NCBI GenBank assembly: GCA_033856275.1
Contig: JAWVFJ010000011.1
Coordinates: 1-64,000, forward strand
Direction: 5' to 3'
DNA length: 64,000 bases
DNA from: VRUE01 sp033856275
Lineage (GTDB): Bacteria; Actinomycetota; Thermoleophilia; Solirubrobacterales; 70-9
Shown: positions 25,958 to 35,615 of the stretch, piece by piece
Position numbering within the stretch: position 1 is the first letter of the stretch
Layout: every line of letters starts with the position of its first letter
Made by a program: the position numbers and the translations under genes
Notes under the pieces: generated by a model
Databases searched by the model: none
What the model saw: the letters and a program-made list of their open reading frames with translations, nothing else
Told to the model about the DNA's origin: nothing

Positions 25958-27634
25958 CTAACGCCGCCGCAGGAGCCTGGTGATCTGCTCGAGCTCGGCG
26001 ATCCTCATCAGCTTCGCCGCCACTAGGTAGGTCAGCCCACCCAAGCCCAAGCCGGCGCCGAGCGAAATGATCTGGCCAGCGAGGCCACGGCCAAGGGCAT
26101 TGTCGAGCACGTCCCAAACGCCGAAGGAAACAGCTGCGAGAGCCGCTGCCGCGATCGTGATCTTGGTTGCCGTCCCCATCAGCCGACGCAACTCGAGCCC
26201 ACCGAACTCATTGCGCAGGACCACCGCCTGGGCCACAACGGCAGCGGTGGTGCCGATTCCCGTGCCGGCAACGATGCCGCCCGTGCCAAACGGCTTGTAG
26301 AGGGCCAGCGCGGCCAGGGCCGAGACGACAAGGTCGAGAGCGGCCAAGCCGGTCGCCATCCAGGGACGCTGCAGGCTGAAGAAGGTCCGGGTCTGCAACA
26401 GGTAAAGGCCGTTGGTGGGCAGCGAGAAGGCAAACCAAAAAAGGGCGGTGGCGACCAGGACCGTCTGCTCGGGGGTGAATTCGCCGCGCTGGTAGACGAG
26501 GCGAATCATCGGCTCGGAGAGGACCAGCACGGCGGCCGCTGCCGGCACCAGGACGAAAAGGATCTGGCGCATGCCGTTGGCCATCGTCGCCCTCAGGTTC
26601 TCGAGCTCGCCGCGGGAGGCGAAGCGGGCGAGGGTCGGGAAGAGGACCGTCGCGATCGCCACCGAGAAGATCCCCTGCGGCAGCTGGTAGATGCGGAACG
26701 CCTTGTCGATCGCCGCCGGCGACTGCTCGCTGACGAGGCTGCCGAAGAAGCTGTTGATCAGCAGGTTGAAATTGATCAGGCCGAGGCTGATCGTCACCGG
26801 CAACATCAGCAGTAGCACCCGCCGCACGTCGGGATTGCGCCACTCGAAGCTCCATTCGAACTTGAACGGCGTGTTGCGCAGGTCGAAGGTCGGGATCAGC
26901 AACTGAACGAGGGTGCCGATCAGGATGCCGATCGCGTAGGCATAGATCCGATCCTGGCCGTGGAAGGCGGGTGCCAGCAGGACAACCACGAGAATGATCG
27001 TCAGGTTCCAGAAGAGCGGCGAGATCGCGAAGGCGCCGAAGCGGTCGTAGCTGTTGAGGATGCCGACGACGACGCCACTGATCCCGAGCAGGATCAGGAT
27101 CGGGAAGAGGACCTGCGAAAGGGTGATCGTGAGGTCGAGGATCTCGCCTTCGAAGCCGGGAGCGAAGAGTGGCATGACGAACGATGCCGTGAGCACAAAC
27201 AGCGCCGTGATCGCACCGAGCACAAGGGTTACGAGCAGGAGCAGAGTCGAAGCGAGGCGGAAGGCCTCGCGGTAGTTCTTGCGCTCCAGCTGCTCGCTGA
27301 AGATCGGCACGAAAGCGGGCTGCAACGCCGCGTCGGCGAAGAGCGCGCGAACCAGGTTGGGCACTTGAAAGGCGATCGTGAAGGCCGACATCGGGCCGTA
27401 GACCCCGTAGTAAGAGGCGGCGACGACCTCCCGCACCAAACCGGCGATGCGCGAGGCCGCGGTGGCGACCGAGAAGAACGCAGTCGAGCGGGCGATGCGC
27501 CCGGCCTGGCGACCTGGAGACGGGCTAGCGCCCGGTTCCTCTCCCGGCGCAAAGGCCTCCGCCTCGCGCACGGCAGCATCACTGGCGAGCGCCTCCTCGT
27601 CGTGTCCGGGACTGTCGGGTGCTTCAGAGTCCAT
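25958..27634 (-). CDS. murJ: lipid II flippase MurJ (MviN)
   Basis: 558 aa from ATG at 27634 (MDSEAPDSPG), giving a 45-residue acidic cytosolic tail before the first helix. A longer frame to 27766 exists but has no hydrophobic or family support. Fourteen membrane helices of the MOP superfamily; family segments RIAGLVREVVAASYYG, VPNLVRALFADAALQPAFVPIF and YQLPQGIFSVAIATVLFP near residue 290 are intact. MurJ translocates lipid-linked peptidoglycan precursors. It precedes the GT-like membrane gene and is divergent from rpsT. Confidence 0.95.
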   Translation of the reverse strand: MDSEAPDSPGHDEEALASDAAVREAEAFAPGEEPGASPSPGRQAGRIARSTAFFSVATAASRIAGLVREVVAASYYGVYGPMSAFTIAFQVPNLVRALFADAALQPAFVPIFSEQLERKNYREAFRLASTLLLLVTLVLGAITALFVLTASFVMPLFAPGFEGEILDLTITLSQVLFPILILLGISGVVVGILNSYDRFGAFAISPLFWNLTIILVVVLLAPAFHGQDRIYAYAIGILIGTLVQLLIPTFDLRNTPFKFEWSFEWRNPDVRRVLLLMLPVTISLGLINFNLLINSFFGSLVSEQSPAAIDKAFRIYQLPQGIFSVAIATVLFPTLARFASRGELENLRATMANGMRQILFVLVPAAAAVLVLSEPMIRLVYQRGEFTPEQTVLVATALFWFAFSLPTNGLYLLQTRTFFSLQRPWMATGLAALDLVVSALAALALYKPFGTGGIVAGTGIGTTAAVVAQAVVLRNEFGGLELRRLMGTATKITIAAAALAAVSFGVWDVLDNALGRGLAGQIISLGAGLGLGGLTYLVAAKLMRIAELEQITRLLRRR

Positions 27635-27872
27635 CCGAAAGCCCCTCGCGCACGCCTGGCGGCGGCGGACACGGTGCGGTGCGGCGTCCTCGGTCGGCCA
27701 AATGGCGCTGCCATTGGCGCCTCCCTGCGTCCTTGCCCCACTTGGTCCGGCGCACGCCAGCCGCACACGCGGAACTTCCGAATGGACTCATGGGCGTCTC
27801 CAAGCTTGGTCTCAGTCGCTATAGTCGGCGGCCGCCTGAAGGGGGCTCGGCGCCCGCGCAGGCACACGACTC

Positions 27873-28139
27873 ATGGCCAACATAGCCTCACAGAAGAAGC
27901 GGATCCTACGCAGCGAGCGCGAGCGTACGGAGAACCGCCTGCTCACGAGCACGGTGAAGACCTACTTCCGCCGGCTTGAAGCCGCCGTGGAGGCCAGCGA
28001 TGCGAGCAAGATCGAGGCGGAGCACAAGGCCCTCGTTTCGAAGATCGACAAGGCCATTCAGAAGGGCGCCATGCACAAGAACACCGGCGCTCGCAAGAAG
28101 TCCCGAGCCGCCCGCGTCGCCACTGCCGCCGCCAAGTAG
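27873..28139 (+). CDS. rpsT: 30S ribosomal protein S20
   Basis: 88 aa, basic. MANIASQKKRILRSERERTENRLL and the helical remainder ending in KKSRAARVATAAAK are canonical S20, which binds 16S rRNA during early assembly. It is transcribed against its neighbours; its stop codon touches the holA stop (28140) in a tail-to-tail arrangement. A TATAGT hexamer at 27820-27825 is a possible -10 box, without a clear -35. Confidence 0.97.
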   Translation: MANIASQKKRILRSERERTENRLLTSTVKTYFRRLEAAVEASDASKIEAEHKALVSKIDKAIQKGAMHKNTGARKKSRAARVATAAAK

Positions 28140-29120
28140 CTACGCCGCCGCACCAGCTGCCTTGCGCAAAGCCAGCGTCAGTGCCAGCTCGTCGCCGTAA
28201 TCGGTCCCGCCACGACACCAGACCTCGAGGTCCGCGATAGCCATCGTTGCGGCGTGAAGTTGATCGAGATTCGTCTTGTTGAGGCGCGCGACGAGTTGCT
28301 TGGCGGCGTAGGGATGCATTCCCAAGGCAGACTCGACCTGCTTGGGAGGGATCCCCTCTTCCAGCTGGGCCGCCGCCGAGCAAGCCTTGCGCAAACGCGA
28401 GGCGAGGCCGTAGATCAAGCCGGTTACGTTCTCGCCCTGGGAGATGAGCCGCTCGGCAAGGGAAGCGGCCTTGGCGGCATTGCGTTCGAGCAGCGCATCG
28501 GAGAGCGCCCACACTGCCGCCTCGGAAGTATCGGAGACCATCGCGTCGAGATCGGCGGCAGACACGCTCCCCCCCTCCCCCGCCCACAGCGCCAGGCGCT
28601 CCAGCTCGTTGTGCAGGCGAACGGGGCTGACACCCATGCGATCGACGAGCACGCGGGCCGCGGCGGGCTCGAGGGCGAAACCGAGCCGCTTTGCGTCGCC
28701 GACGAGGATGCGGGGAATCTCCCGGGCCTTTGGCGCCTCGAACTCGTGGACCTCGCCTTTCGCCCCCTTCACCGCCTTGGCCAGCTTCGCCGGTGCCTTG
28801 GCACGCGCAATCAGCACTACGGTCAGGTCCGGAGGCAGCGCACCGACGGCAGCAGCGACGGCCTCCAGCTGACGATCGCGCCAACGGTCGATGCCATCGG
28901 CGAGCAGGTAGCGCCGCGTCGCGGTCAGCGACATCGCCGGGATCGCGGCCAGCAGAGCCTCGTGGTCGGGACCTCCCCTGCCCTCAGTGGGCTCGAAGAC
29001 CTCCAGCGCGCCGGCTCCGCCCTCCCCTTCGGCACGAGCGCGCAGGCGTGCGCGCGTAGCGTCGATCTTCGCCTGGTCAGTGCCAGCGATCAAGTAGAGC
29101 GATGCCAAGCCCTCGGCCAC
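28140..29120 (-). CDS. holA: DNA polymerase III delta subunit
   Basis: 326 aa from GTG at 29120 (VAEGLASLYLIAGTDQAK), picked because the upstream frame only reads antisense of the next gene. The clamp-loader delta subunit opens the beta clamp. Recognisable parts: LYLIAG at the N-terminus, the degenerate AAA+ first domain, ARRVLVDRMGVSPVRLHNELERLAL in the middle and the helical C-terminal LSDALLERNAAKAASLAERLISQGEN. There is no Walker A, as usual for delta. It lies downstream of comEC, the common actinobacterial order. Confidence 0.9.
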   Translation of the reverse strand: MAEGLASLYLIAGTDQAKIDATRARLRARAEGEGGAGALEVFEPTEGRGGPDHEALLAAIPAMSLTATRRYLLADGIDRWRDRQLEAVAAAVGALPPDLTVVLIARAKAPAKLAKAVKGAKGEVHEFEAPKAREIPRILVGDAKRLGFALEPAAARVLVDRMGVSPVRLHNELERLALWAGEGGSVSAADLDAMVSDTSEAAVWALSDALLERNAAKAASLAERLISQGENVTGLIYGLASRLRKACSAAAQLEEGIPPKQVESALGMHPYAAKQLVARLNKTNLDQLHAATMAIADLEVWCRGGTDYGDELALTLALRKAAGAAA

Positions 29121-29130
29121 AGGGCCGAGT

Positions 29131-29916
29131 CTAGTGGCGGCCCTGGCTCGCTTTTGCGGCGTCGGCAGCTTCCTTGGCCGCGGCGGGGCTCGAGGGCGCC
29201 GGTGTACCACTTGTGGGTGCGACGGGCGTGGCAGCGCTTTCGTCCTTATGCGCCTTGGCGCTAGCCAGTTCTGTCGACTTCGAGGTCGAGGTCGAGGAGT
29301 CCTTGCCGGCAGCGGATTGTTGCCCGTGCGGTTTTGCCGCGGCAAGGCCCGCCGCCCTACCGCTGTCGTTCGAGGCCTTGGACGCCCCGGTGGTCGGCGC
29401 GCTTTCCACGCTGGCCGTGGTCGGGCTAGGTGGCGTTGGCGTCGAAGCGACGGGCACCGGTTCGCTTGTGGGCGACGGAGAGGGCGGCGATTGACCAACG
29501 CCTGTACTCGGTGGTGCCGCGGGCGCACTGGCCAGTTGGTGGGAGTGGCCAAGGCTTGACTTACCCGAGGCGCGCGAGGCGCGCCGCTTGGTGCCCCGAG
29601 CAACCTGGGCTGCGGCAGCGACGCCATTCTGCCCAGCGGCGGTGGAGCGTCCTCGCAACGACGGTCGCGTCAGCGCAACCGCATCGTGAACCGTGCCGAC
29701 CTTGGCCGGACCATTGGGGAGTGGCGCGTTCAGCGCCCCCGGCCAACCGAGCTGAGAGATGAAAATGACCAAGCCGAGGCCGACCGCGCCGACCAAGCCA
29801 AGCAGGGCGAGCGAGGCACGCCGCAGCCTCAGCAGCATGCTGTCCTGCGCCAAGCTCAAACCGCCGAGCAAGTGGGAAAAGGCCTGTCCGATTCTGGAGA
29901 GCACCTTTACGACCAT
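29131..29916 (-). CDS. membrane-anchored Ser/Pro/Ala-rich protein of unknown function
   Basis: 261 aa. One hydrophobic helix at about residues 33-55 (RASLALLGLVGAVGLGLVIFISQL), preceded by a basic cytosolic segment. The remainder is low-complexity (Ser, Thr, Pro, Ala, Lys), expected to be disordered and outside the membrane. No enzymatic motif. It is located between comEC and holA on the same strand. The biased composition is compatible with a cell-wall-spanning or surface linker; this is inference. Confidence 0.6.
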   Translation of the reverse strand: MVVKVLSRIGQAFSHLLGGLSLAQDSMLLRLRRASLALLGLVGAVGLGLVIFISQLGWPGALNAPLPNGPAKVGTVHDAVALTRPSLRGRSTAAGQNGVAAAAQVARGTKRRASRASGKSSLGHSHQLASAPAAPPSTGVGQSPPSPSPTSEPVPVASTPTPPSPTTASVESAPTTGASKASNDSGRAAGLAAAKPHGQQSAAGKDSSTSTSKSTELASAKAHKDESAATPVAPTSGTPAPSSPAAAKEAADAAKASQGRH

Positions 29917-29992
29917 CGGTCCTTGCTGCTGAGAGCAAGAGAGGATCGGCTGAGAAACCCCAATTTTAATTCGGTGATTCGTTTAGGCGACA

Positions 29993-31894
29993 TCAACCAT
30001 CCCCGGCAACCACGAAAGAATTCTTACGCACATCGATGACTATGGTGCCAGCTTGGTCCGTGCGAAGGGTTGGCACGTGGTGCGCTGCAAGCTGAGCAAG
30101 CGTACTCGGGGTCGGATGTCCGTACGAATTCCCCTCTCCGACGGAGATCACCGCCAGTCGCGGCGACGTTCGGTCAAGCAGCGTGTCGAGGCCTGCATCT
30201 TCGCTGCCGTGATGAGCAACCTTGAGCACATCGACTGGGCCTGGATCGATTGGCACTTCGCCTGCCTCGGCGTCAGCCGTAAGCAGCATTGAGAAATGCT
30301 TCCAGCGAGCAAGCAGGACGAGGGCCTGGGTGTTCGGATCAGCGCCTGAAAGCGGCTCCTCGAGCAGTGCGGCCGGCGGCCAGAGGATTTCGAGCCGCAG
30401 TCGGCCGGATCCAAAGCCGTCTCCTGCGGCAATTCGCCCTGGATCGGCATTGGCCACCACTGCCTCTTCGCGCAGCGGTCGACCAAGCCGGGCATAAAGC
30501 AGGCGTTCGATTGGAAAGCCGCCCAACAGTTCCTCGATCCCACCAACATGGTCGGACTGTTCGTGGGTGACGATGGCGGCGCCAAGCGAATCCACCCCGG
30601 CGTCCCGCAACTTGGTCGCAAGCCCGTCCCCGGGCGGTCCGCCATCGACAAGGATCGGTGGGGCTGTGGAGGGCTGCAAGAGAATCGCGTCTCCCTGACC
30701 AACGTCGAGCACGGATACGCGGAGGCTGCCAGGGGGCGTGGTGACGGCCTTGCTGCGCACGTCCGAGCGCGAGGCCAACAAGAGCGCAGCTGTTGCGAGT
30801 ACGACGACAGCCAACGCGCGCCACGGGGGGCGGCGCTGCGGTCGCCGACGCCGCAGCAAGGTCAGCCGGCGACGCCGCAGGAACACGGGGACCCCGACGA
30901 TGGCGGCAACCAGGGCCAAATAGGACGCAACCAGCCCGGTGATCCCCAGCTCCACGTTTAGGTAGGCCCAATGCGGACGGCCGCACCAGGCGGCGACTTG
31001 GGCGATGTAGGCGCACAGGAGCGCTACAACCGCGTTCGGAGCCGCGGCCGGGAAACCGGGGACCTGACCCCCAATCGAAACGAGCATGCCCAGCCACATC
31101 GCCGGCGCCACCGCGGGAAGGGCCAGCAGGTTGGCGAACAGGGTCGTCGTCGAAAGCGCGCCGAAATGAAAGGCGATCAGCGGCGCCGTGAATAGTGTGG
31201 CCGCAATCGTCACCGCCGCTCCCTCGGCCAGGGCGCCGCGCCAGCCACGGCGACCAGTCCAAACCGTGATCGCCCCCCGCAGCGGACGGGCGAGCGCCAG
31301 GATGCCGAGGACCGCAGCGAAGCTGAGCTGCCAGCCGACGTCCGAGCTGATGCGGGGATCGATCGCCAGGGTGACGATTGCGGCCAGAGCAAGCGCATAG
31401 AGCCGCGAGGTGCGGCGCCCGGCCAGGGTCGCCAGCACGCCGAGGGCGCCCATCACGCCGGCGCGAACGATCGACGGGCCGCCGCCGGCGAGTGGCACGT
31501 AGACGGCGATCGCGGCGAGGATCCAGACCAGCCGCGCCTGCAGTGACATGCCAAGCGTGGCCAGAACGGGCATCGCCAGCAAGGCGAGCAGGGCGATGTT
31601 CTGGCCCGAAACGGCGAGCAGATGACTGAGCCCGGCGCGGCGGAAGTCTTCGACCGTGGCGGCATCGATGCGATCGTCCTCGCCGAGGACGAAGCCGCGC
31701 GCCAGTGCCGCCTCGCGAGCCGGCATACCGCGACCGAGTGCCGCCTCAGCTCTTCGCCGGATCTCATCGCGGTGGCCGAGTGTCAGAACTACGAGGGCGG
31801 CGATGCCGAGCACCAGAAGCCACGGTGGCCGACTACTGCGCGCCACGCTACGGCTGCAAGCGCGAGCGCAGCGACTCCATCGTCGCCGGTCCAA
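29993..31894 (-). CDS. comEC: competence protein ComEC/Rec2
   Basis: 633 aa. Forms the DNA-uptake channel. A helix-rich Competence domain (HLLAVSGQNIALL, DVGWQLSFAAVLGILALA) is followed by a metallo-beta-lactamase-like domain from about residue 388: VSVLDVGQGDAILL, THEQSDHVGG, KVAHHGSEDA. The THxQxDH form of the metal motif also occurs in Bacillus ComEC. The usual N-terminal OB-fold (DUF4131) region is mostly missing, so the protein is short at its start. It overlaps comEA by 47 bases; both are probably co-transcribed. Confidence 0.92.
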   Translation of the reverse strand: MDRRRWSRCARACSRSVARSSRPPWLLVLGIAALVVLTLGHRDEIRRRAEAALGRGMPAREAALARGFVLGEDDRIDAATVEDFRRAGLSHLLAVSGQNIALLALLAMPVLATLGMSLQARLVWILAAIAVYVPLAGGGPSIVRAGVMGALGVLATLAGRRTSRLYALALAAIVTLAIDPRISSDVGWQLSFAAVLGILALARPLRGAITVWTGRRGWRGALAEGAAVTIAATLFTAPLIAFHFGALSTTTLFANLLALPAVAPAMWLGMLVSIGGQVPGFPAAAPNAVVALLCAYIAQVAAWCGRPHWAYLNVELGITGLVASYLALVAAIVGVPVFLRRRRLTLLRRRRPQRRPPWRALAVVVLATAALLLASRSDVRSKAVTTPPGSLRVSVLDVGQGDAILLQPSTAPPILVDGGPPGDGLATKLRDAGVDSLGAAIVTHEQSDHVGGIEELLGGFPIERLLYARLGRPLREEAVVANADPGRIAAGDGFGSGRLRLEILWPPAALLEEPLSGADPNTQALVLLARWKHFSMLLTADAEAGEVPIDPGPVDVLKVAHHGSEDAGLDTLLDRTSPRLAVISVGEGNSYGHPTPSTLAQLAAHHVPTLRTDQAGTIVIDVRKNSFVVAGDG

Positions 31895-32462
31895 TTCCGC
31901 TCACCTGGTCGAGCTGATCGACCGACGAGAGGCCGCCGTGTTCGTCGCGGAAGTCGATGATGTCTTGCGCCGTGACCGGGCCGATCCCATCGATTGTGTC
32001 GAGCTGCTCGACCGTGGCAGTGCCGAGACCGATCGGACCTTCTTCACCGCCGGCTGCCGCGGTTGCCAGCGGCGCTCCCGTGGGACCTCGCTTCGGCACC
32101 ACAACCTGTTGCCCATCGGCAAGCCGCGCCGCCAGGTTGATCGCTTCCAGCAGCGCCCCGCCACTGGCCCCACCGGCCCGCTCCACCGCGTCCGTTACCC
32201 GCGCCCCGGCCGGCAACCGGTAGACCCCCGGCCGCGCCACAGCCCCGGTGACGTCGACGACAACATCACCGCCCGTGCCGCTGCTGTCGAGGGTGAACGC
32301 CTTGCTGCCGCCTGAGGAGAACGACGAATCGACCTGCCCGCTATTCCCCTCTGCCCGAATCGCACGGGCACCAAGCAGCAAAAGCGCTACGGCGACCGCA
32401 CCGTAGACAGCCAGCTGAGAGCGAGATAGGTCAGGCACGCACAGAACTCTGGCGCGGCCCAA
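31848..32462 (-). CDS. comEA: competence DNA-binding protein ComEA
   Basis: 204 aa. One membrane anchor (about 13-35), an SLBB domain (VVVDVTGAVARPGVYRLPAGARV at about 67-90) and a C-terminal double helix-hairpin-helix (LDTIDGIGPVTAQDIIDFRDEHG, LDQVSGIGPATMESLR). It binds incoming DNA and hands it to ComEC, which follows immediately. No other competence genes are in the window; whether this species is transformable cannot be said. Confidence 0.95.
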   Translation of the reverse strand: MGRARVLCVPDLSRSQLAVYGAVAVALLLLGARAIRAEGNSGQVDSSFSSGGSKAFTLDSSGTGGDVVVDVTGAVARPGVYRLPAGARVTDAVERAGGASGGALLEAINLAARLADGQQVVVPKRGPTGAPLATAAAGGEEGPIGLGTATVEQLDTIDGIGPVTAQDIIDFRDEHGGLSSVDQLDQVSGIGPATMESLRSRLQP

Positions 32463-32578
32463 CGCACCTGTGGCGCGCTATCTCAAAAGAAATCCAAACG
32501 CGAATGCGCCGTGAGAAGCAGCAGTTCGGCGGACGCAGGGCGCGTGGCGTACTTCTGCACGCGAGCGATCGAGGACGC

Positions 32579-32608
32579 CGAGATGCGCCGCTTATCGCGG
32601 CGCATTCT
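32579..32608. repeat. short intergenic hairpin after the cupin gene
   Basis: An inverted repeat with about 12 bp arms and a 5-base loop ends on the cupin stop codon. A shorter related stretch (AATGCGCCGTGAG) lies at 32501-32513. No T run follows on either strand, so termination is possible but unproven. The 145-base gap before comEA contains no gene that I see. Confidence 0.6.
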
Positions 32609-33042
32609 CATTCCTCGTCGTCGTAGCCGGCTACCTCTGCCAATTGGTCGCTGTACAGCTCCGCCGCCGCGACGGGCGGAGACTGCACTGAGACGCAGGC
32701 AAGCTCGGCATCGCCGTCATTGGCAATCGAGTGCTCGGTCGCCGGCGGGACGAGAATCAGGTCGCCCTCGGCGACCTGCTGTGTGTCTCCGGCAACCGAC
32801 ATCGTGCCGCTGCCACGCACGACCACGTAGGCCTGCTCAGCCTGCTCATCGGAGCGCAGCGTCTGCTCGGCGCCAGAAGGAAGCTCTATCCAAGTCACGG
32901 AAAGATTGCGAGAGCCGAGTTCGCCGGCGTCCATGAGGACGCGCGTACGCAAACGGTGCCATTCCTCTACCGAAGCCTCTGAGTGTCTCCTTACCAGCAC
33001 GCGCGCTTTGTACCAGATCGGTAGGGACGATAACCGGCGCAT
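32608..33042 (-). CDS. cupin-domain protein
   Basis: 144 aa. A double-stranded beta-helix is visible in GAEQTLRSDEQAEQAYVVVRGSGTMSVAGDTQQVAEGDLILVPPATEHSIAN: motif 1 G(X)5 with Gln/Glu in place of some His ligands, and motif 2 ending with P-x3-H. Metal binding may be incomplete because only one His of the first motif region is obvious. The N-terminal 25 residues are basic. It sits between comEA and leuS on the same strand. Substrate unknown. Confidence 0.75.
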   Translation of the reverse strand: MRRLSSLPIWYKARVLVRRHSEASVEEWHRLRTRVLMDAGELGSRNLSVTWIELPSGAEQTLRSDEQAEQAYVVVRGSGTMSVAGDTQQVAEGDLILVPPATEHSIANDGDAELACVSVQSPPVAAAELYSDQLAEVAGYDDEE

Positions 33043-33116
33043 ATCTGCGTCCTCGCTCGCTCACGTGCAAAAGCACGCTTCGCTCACTGCGTCCTTGATC
33101 TGCTTGGTTCTCGTCC

Positions 33117-35603
33117 CTACCGGACGACCAGATTTACCAACTTGCCGGGCACGACGACTTCCTTGACAACCTCTTTGCCGTCGAGGAAGCGGCCCACCTT
33201 CTCGCTCTCACGCGCCAGGCGCAGGAGCTCCTCCTTGGGGGCGTCGGCAGCGGCCTCGATGCGGTCGCGGAGCTTGCCGTTGACCTGCACCACAAGCGTC
33301 ACCGTCTCGCTGGTGAGCAGTGCCGGATCGGCCTCCGGCCAGGCTTGCTCCCAGACGCGGCCGCCCCGCAGGCGCTCCCAGATCTCGGCGCCGAGGTGCG
33401 GTGCAAAGGGAAAGACCAGCGACGCTGCCGTTGCCGCTGCGAAGCGCACGGCCGCGGTACCGCCCGGCTGCCCGTAGAGGTCGTCCTTGAAGCGGTAGGC
33501 ATCGTTGATCAGCTCCATCACGGCGGCGATCGCCGTGTTGAATTGAAAACCGCGCTGGAAGTCACGGGTCACCTTGTCGATCGCCCAGTGGGCCTTGACC
33601 AGCAGCGCCCGCGCCTCACCGTCGCTGGCCGCGGTTAGATCGTCCTCGCGCTCCCCCTCGACCTCCTCGGAGAGCCGCCAGAGGCGTGAGAGGAAGCGGT
33701 TGACTCCCTCCACCCCCTCGTCCGCCCAATCGGCGTCGCGCTCGGGCGGCCCCATGAAGCAGATGTATGTTCGGGCCGTGTCGGCGCCGTAGCGCTCGAC
33801 GTAGTCGGCAGGGCTGACCGTGTTGCCGCGCGACTTCGACATCTTTGCCCCGTCGCGGGTGATCATTCCCTGCGCAAAGAGATTGGCGAAGGGCTCCTGG
33901 ATCTCGAGCTGGCCGATGTCCGCCAACGCCTTGGTGAAGAAGCGCGCGTACATCAGGTGCAGGATCGCGTGCTCGACGCCGCCGATGTACTGGTCGACCG
34001 GCAGCCAGTACTGGGCCGCGGATGGATCCCAGGCGGCCGCCTCGTTGTGGGGATCCAGATAGCGAATGAAGTACCAGGAGGAGTCGACGAAGGTGTCCAT
34101 CGTGTCGGTCTCGCGGCGGGCCGGCTTGCCGCAGCGCGGGCACTCGGTAGCGACCCAATCCTCCGCCGCCCCCAGCGGGCTCTTGCCCTGCGGTGCGTAA
34201 TCGTCGACCTCCGGCAGCTCGATCGGGAGTTGCTCGTCGGGAACCGGAACGATTCCGCAGTCCTCGCAATAGACAATTGGAATCGGCGCGCCCCAGTAGC
34301 GCTGCCGCGAGACCAACCAGTCCCGTAGGCGGTAGTTGACCGCCGCTTTGCCACGGCCCTCTTCTTCGAGCCAGGCGACGATCTCTTCGTAGGCATCGCG
34401 GTTTCCCTTGCCGTCGAAGCGCCCGGAGTTGGCCATCGGGCCGTCGCCGGGATAGGGCAGGCCCCGATCGTCACGGGCTATCTCGGGATCCTCTCCTTCG
34501 ATCACGCGGCGGATCGGCAGATCGAATGCCCGGGCGAACTCGTAGTCGCGTTCATCGTGCGCCGGCACCGCCATGATCGCGCCGGTGCCGTACTCCATCA
34601 GCACGTAGTCGGCGACGAACATCGGGATCTCCTCGCCATTGACCGGGTTGACGACGCTGCGACCCAGCGGCACACCGGTCTTCTCGCGGTCCTCAGCGCC
34701 GCGGTCCTCGGCCGACTCGCGGGCGGCGTGATCGACGTACTCGCGTACGGCTGCCTCCGCCGGCGTGCCGGCAACGAGCCGCTCTAGCTCGGGGTGCTCG
34801 GGGGCGAGGACGAAGAAGGTGGCGCCGAAAAGGGTGTCGGGGCGAGTGGTGAAGACGGGGAAGTCGATGCCGAGCTCCTCGCAGCGGAAGCTGACTTCGG
34901 CGCCCTCGGAGCGGCCGATCCAGTTGCGCTGCATCGTGATCACGTGCTCGGGCCAGGACTCGAGCAGCTCGAAGTCGGCGAGCAGGCGCTCGGCGTAGTC
35001 GGTGATCTTGAAGAACCACTGCTCGAGCTTGCGCTGCACGACCGGGGTCCCGCAGCGCTCGCAGCGGCCATCGACGACCTGCTCGTTGGCGAGCACGGTG
35101 GCGTCCTTGGGGCACCACTGCACAGGCGCCTCGGCCCGGTAGGCGAGGCCGCGCTTGAACAGCTGCAGGAAGATCCACTGGGTCCAGCCGTAGTACTCGG
35201 GCGTGTGTGTCGCCAGTTCGCGCGACCAGTCGATCGAGATTCCCCACTCTCGGAACTGGCGCCGGAAGGAGTCGATCGAGCGCTCGGTCGCCGCGCGCGG
35301 CGGCTCGCCAGTCTTGATTGCGTTGTTCTCCGCCGGCAGGCCGAAGGAGTCATAGCCCATCGGGTGGATCACCTGGAAGCCGTTGCGGCGGCGGAAGTGG
35401 GCAATCGCGTCGCCGACCGCGTAGGTCTTCAGGTGGCCGACGTGCGGTTCGCCGGAGGGGTAGGGCAGCATCTCCAACACGTAGGACTTCGGCTTCGAAT
35501 CGTCGAAGCCAGGCTGACCGGGATTGGCTACCTCCCAGGTCTTCTCCTCGGCCCATATCCGCTGCCACTTGCGCTCGATCGCCTTCGGGTCATAGCCACT
35601 CAC
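33117..35603 (-). CDS. leuS: leucyl-tRNA synthetase
   Basis: 828 aa class Ia synthetase. The HIGH-type signature PYPSGEPHVGHLKTY is near residue 47, the CP1 editing domain has TTRPDTLFGATF, a zinc-like CPKDATVLANEQVVDGRCERCG lies near residues 164-185, and the KMSKS loop AKMSKSRGNTVSP is near residue 592. All domains, including the C-terminal extension ending VVVPGKLVNLVV, are present. Leucylates and proofreads tRNA-Leu. It precedes the competence genes on the same strand. Confidence 0.98.
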   Translation of the reverse strand: MSGYDPKAIERKWQRIWAEEKTWEVANPGQPGFDDSKPKSYVLEMLPYPSGEPHVGHLKTYAVGDAIAHFRRRNGFQVIHPMGYDSFGLPAENNAIKTGEPPRAATERSIDSFRRQFREWGISIDWSRELATHTPEYYGWTQWIFLQLFKRGLAYRAEAPVQWCPKDATVLANEQVVDGRCERCGTPVVQRKLEQWFFKITDYAERLLADFELLESWPEHVITMQRNWIGRSEGAEVSFRCEELGIDFPVFTTRPDTLFGATFFVLAPEHPELERLVAGTPAEAAVREYVDHAARESAEDRGAEDREKTGVPLGRSVVNPVNGEEIPMFVADYVLMEYGTGAIMAVPAHDERDYEFARAFDLPIRRVIEGEDPEIARDDRGLPYPGDGPMANSGRFDGKGNRDAYEEIVAWLEEEGRGKAAVNYRLRDWLVSRQRYWGAPIPIVYCEDCGIVPVPDEQLPIELPEVDDYAPQGKSPLGAAEDWVATECPRCGKPARRETDTMDTFVDSSWYFIRYLDPHNEAAAWDPSAAQYWLPVDQYIGGVEHAILHLMYARFFTKALADIGQLEIQEPFANLFAQGMITRDGAKMSKSRGNTVSPADYVERYGADTARTYICFMGPPERDADWADEGVEGVNRFLSRLWRLSEEVEGEREDDLTAASDGEARALLVKAHWAIDKVTRDFQRGFQFNTAIAAVMELINDAYRFKDDLYGQPGGTAAVRFAAATAASLVFPFAPHLGAEIWERLRGGRVWEQAWPEADPALLTSETVTLVVQVNGKLRDRIEAAADAPKEELLRLARESEKVGRFLDGKEVVKEVVVPGKLVNLVVR

Positions 35604-35615
35604 GCGGCGATCTTG

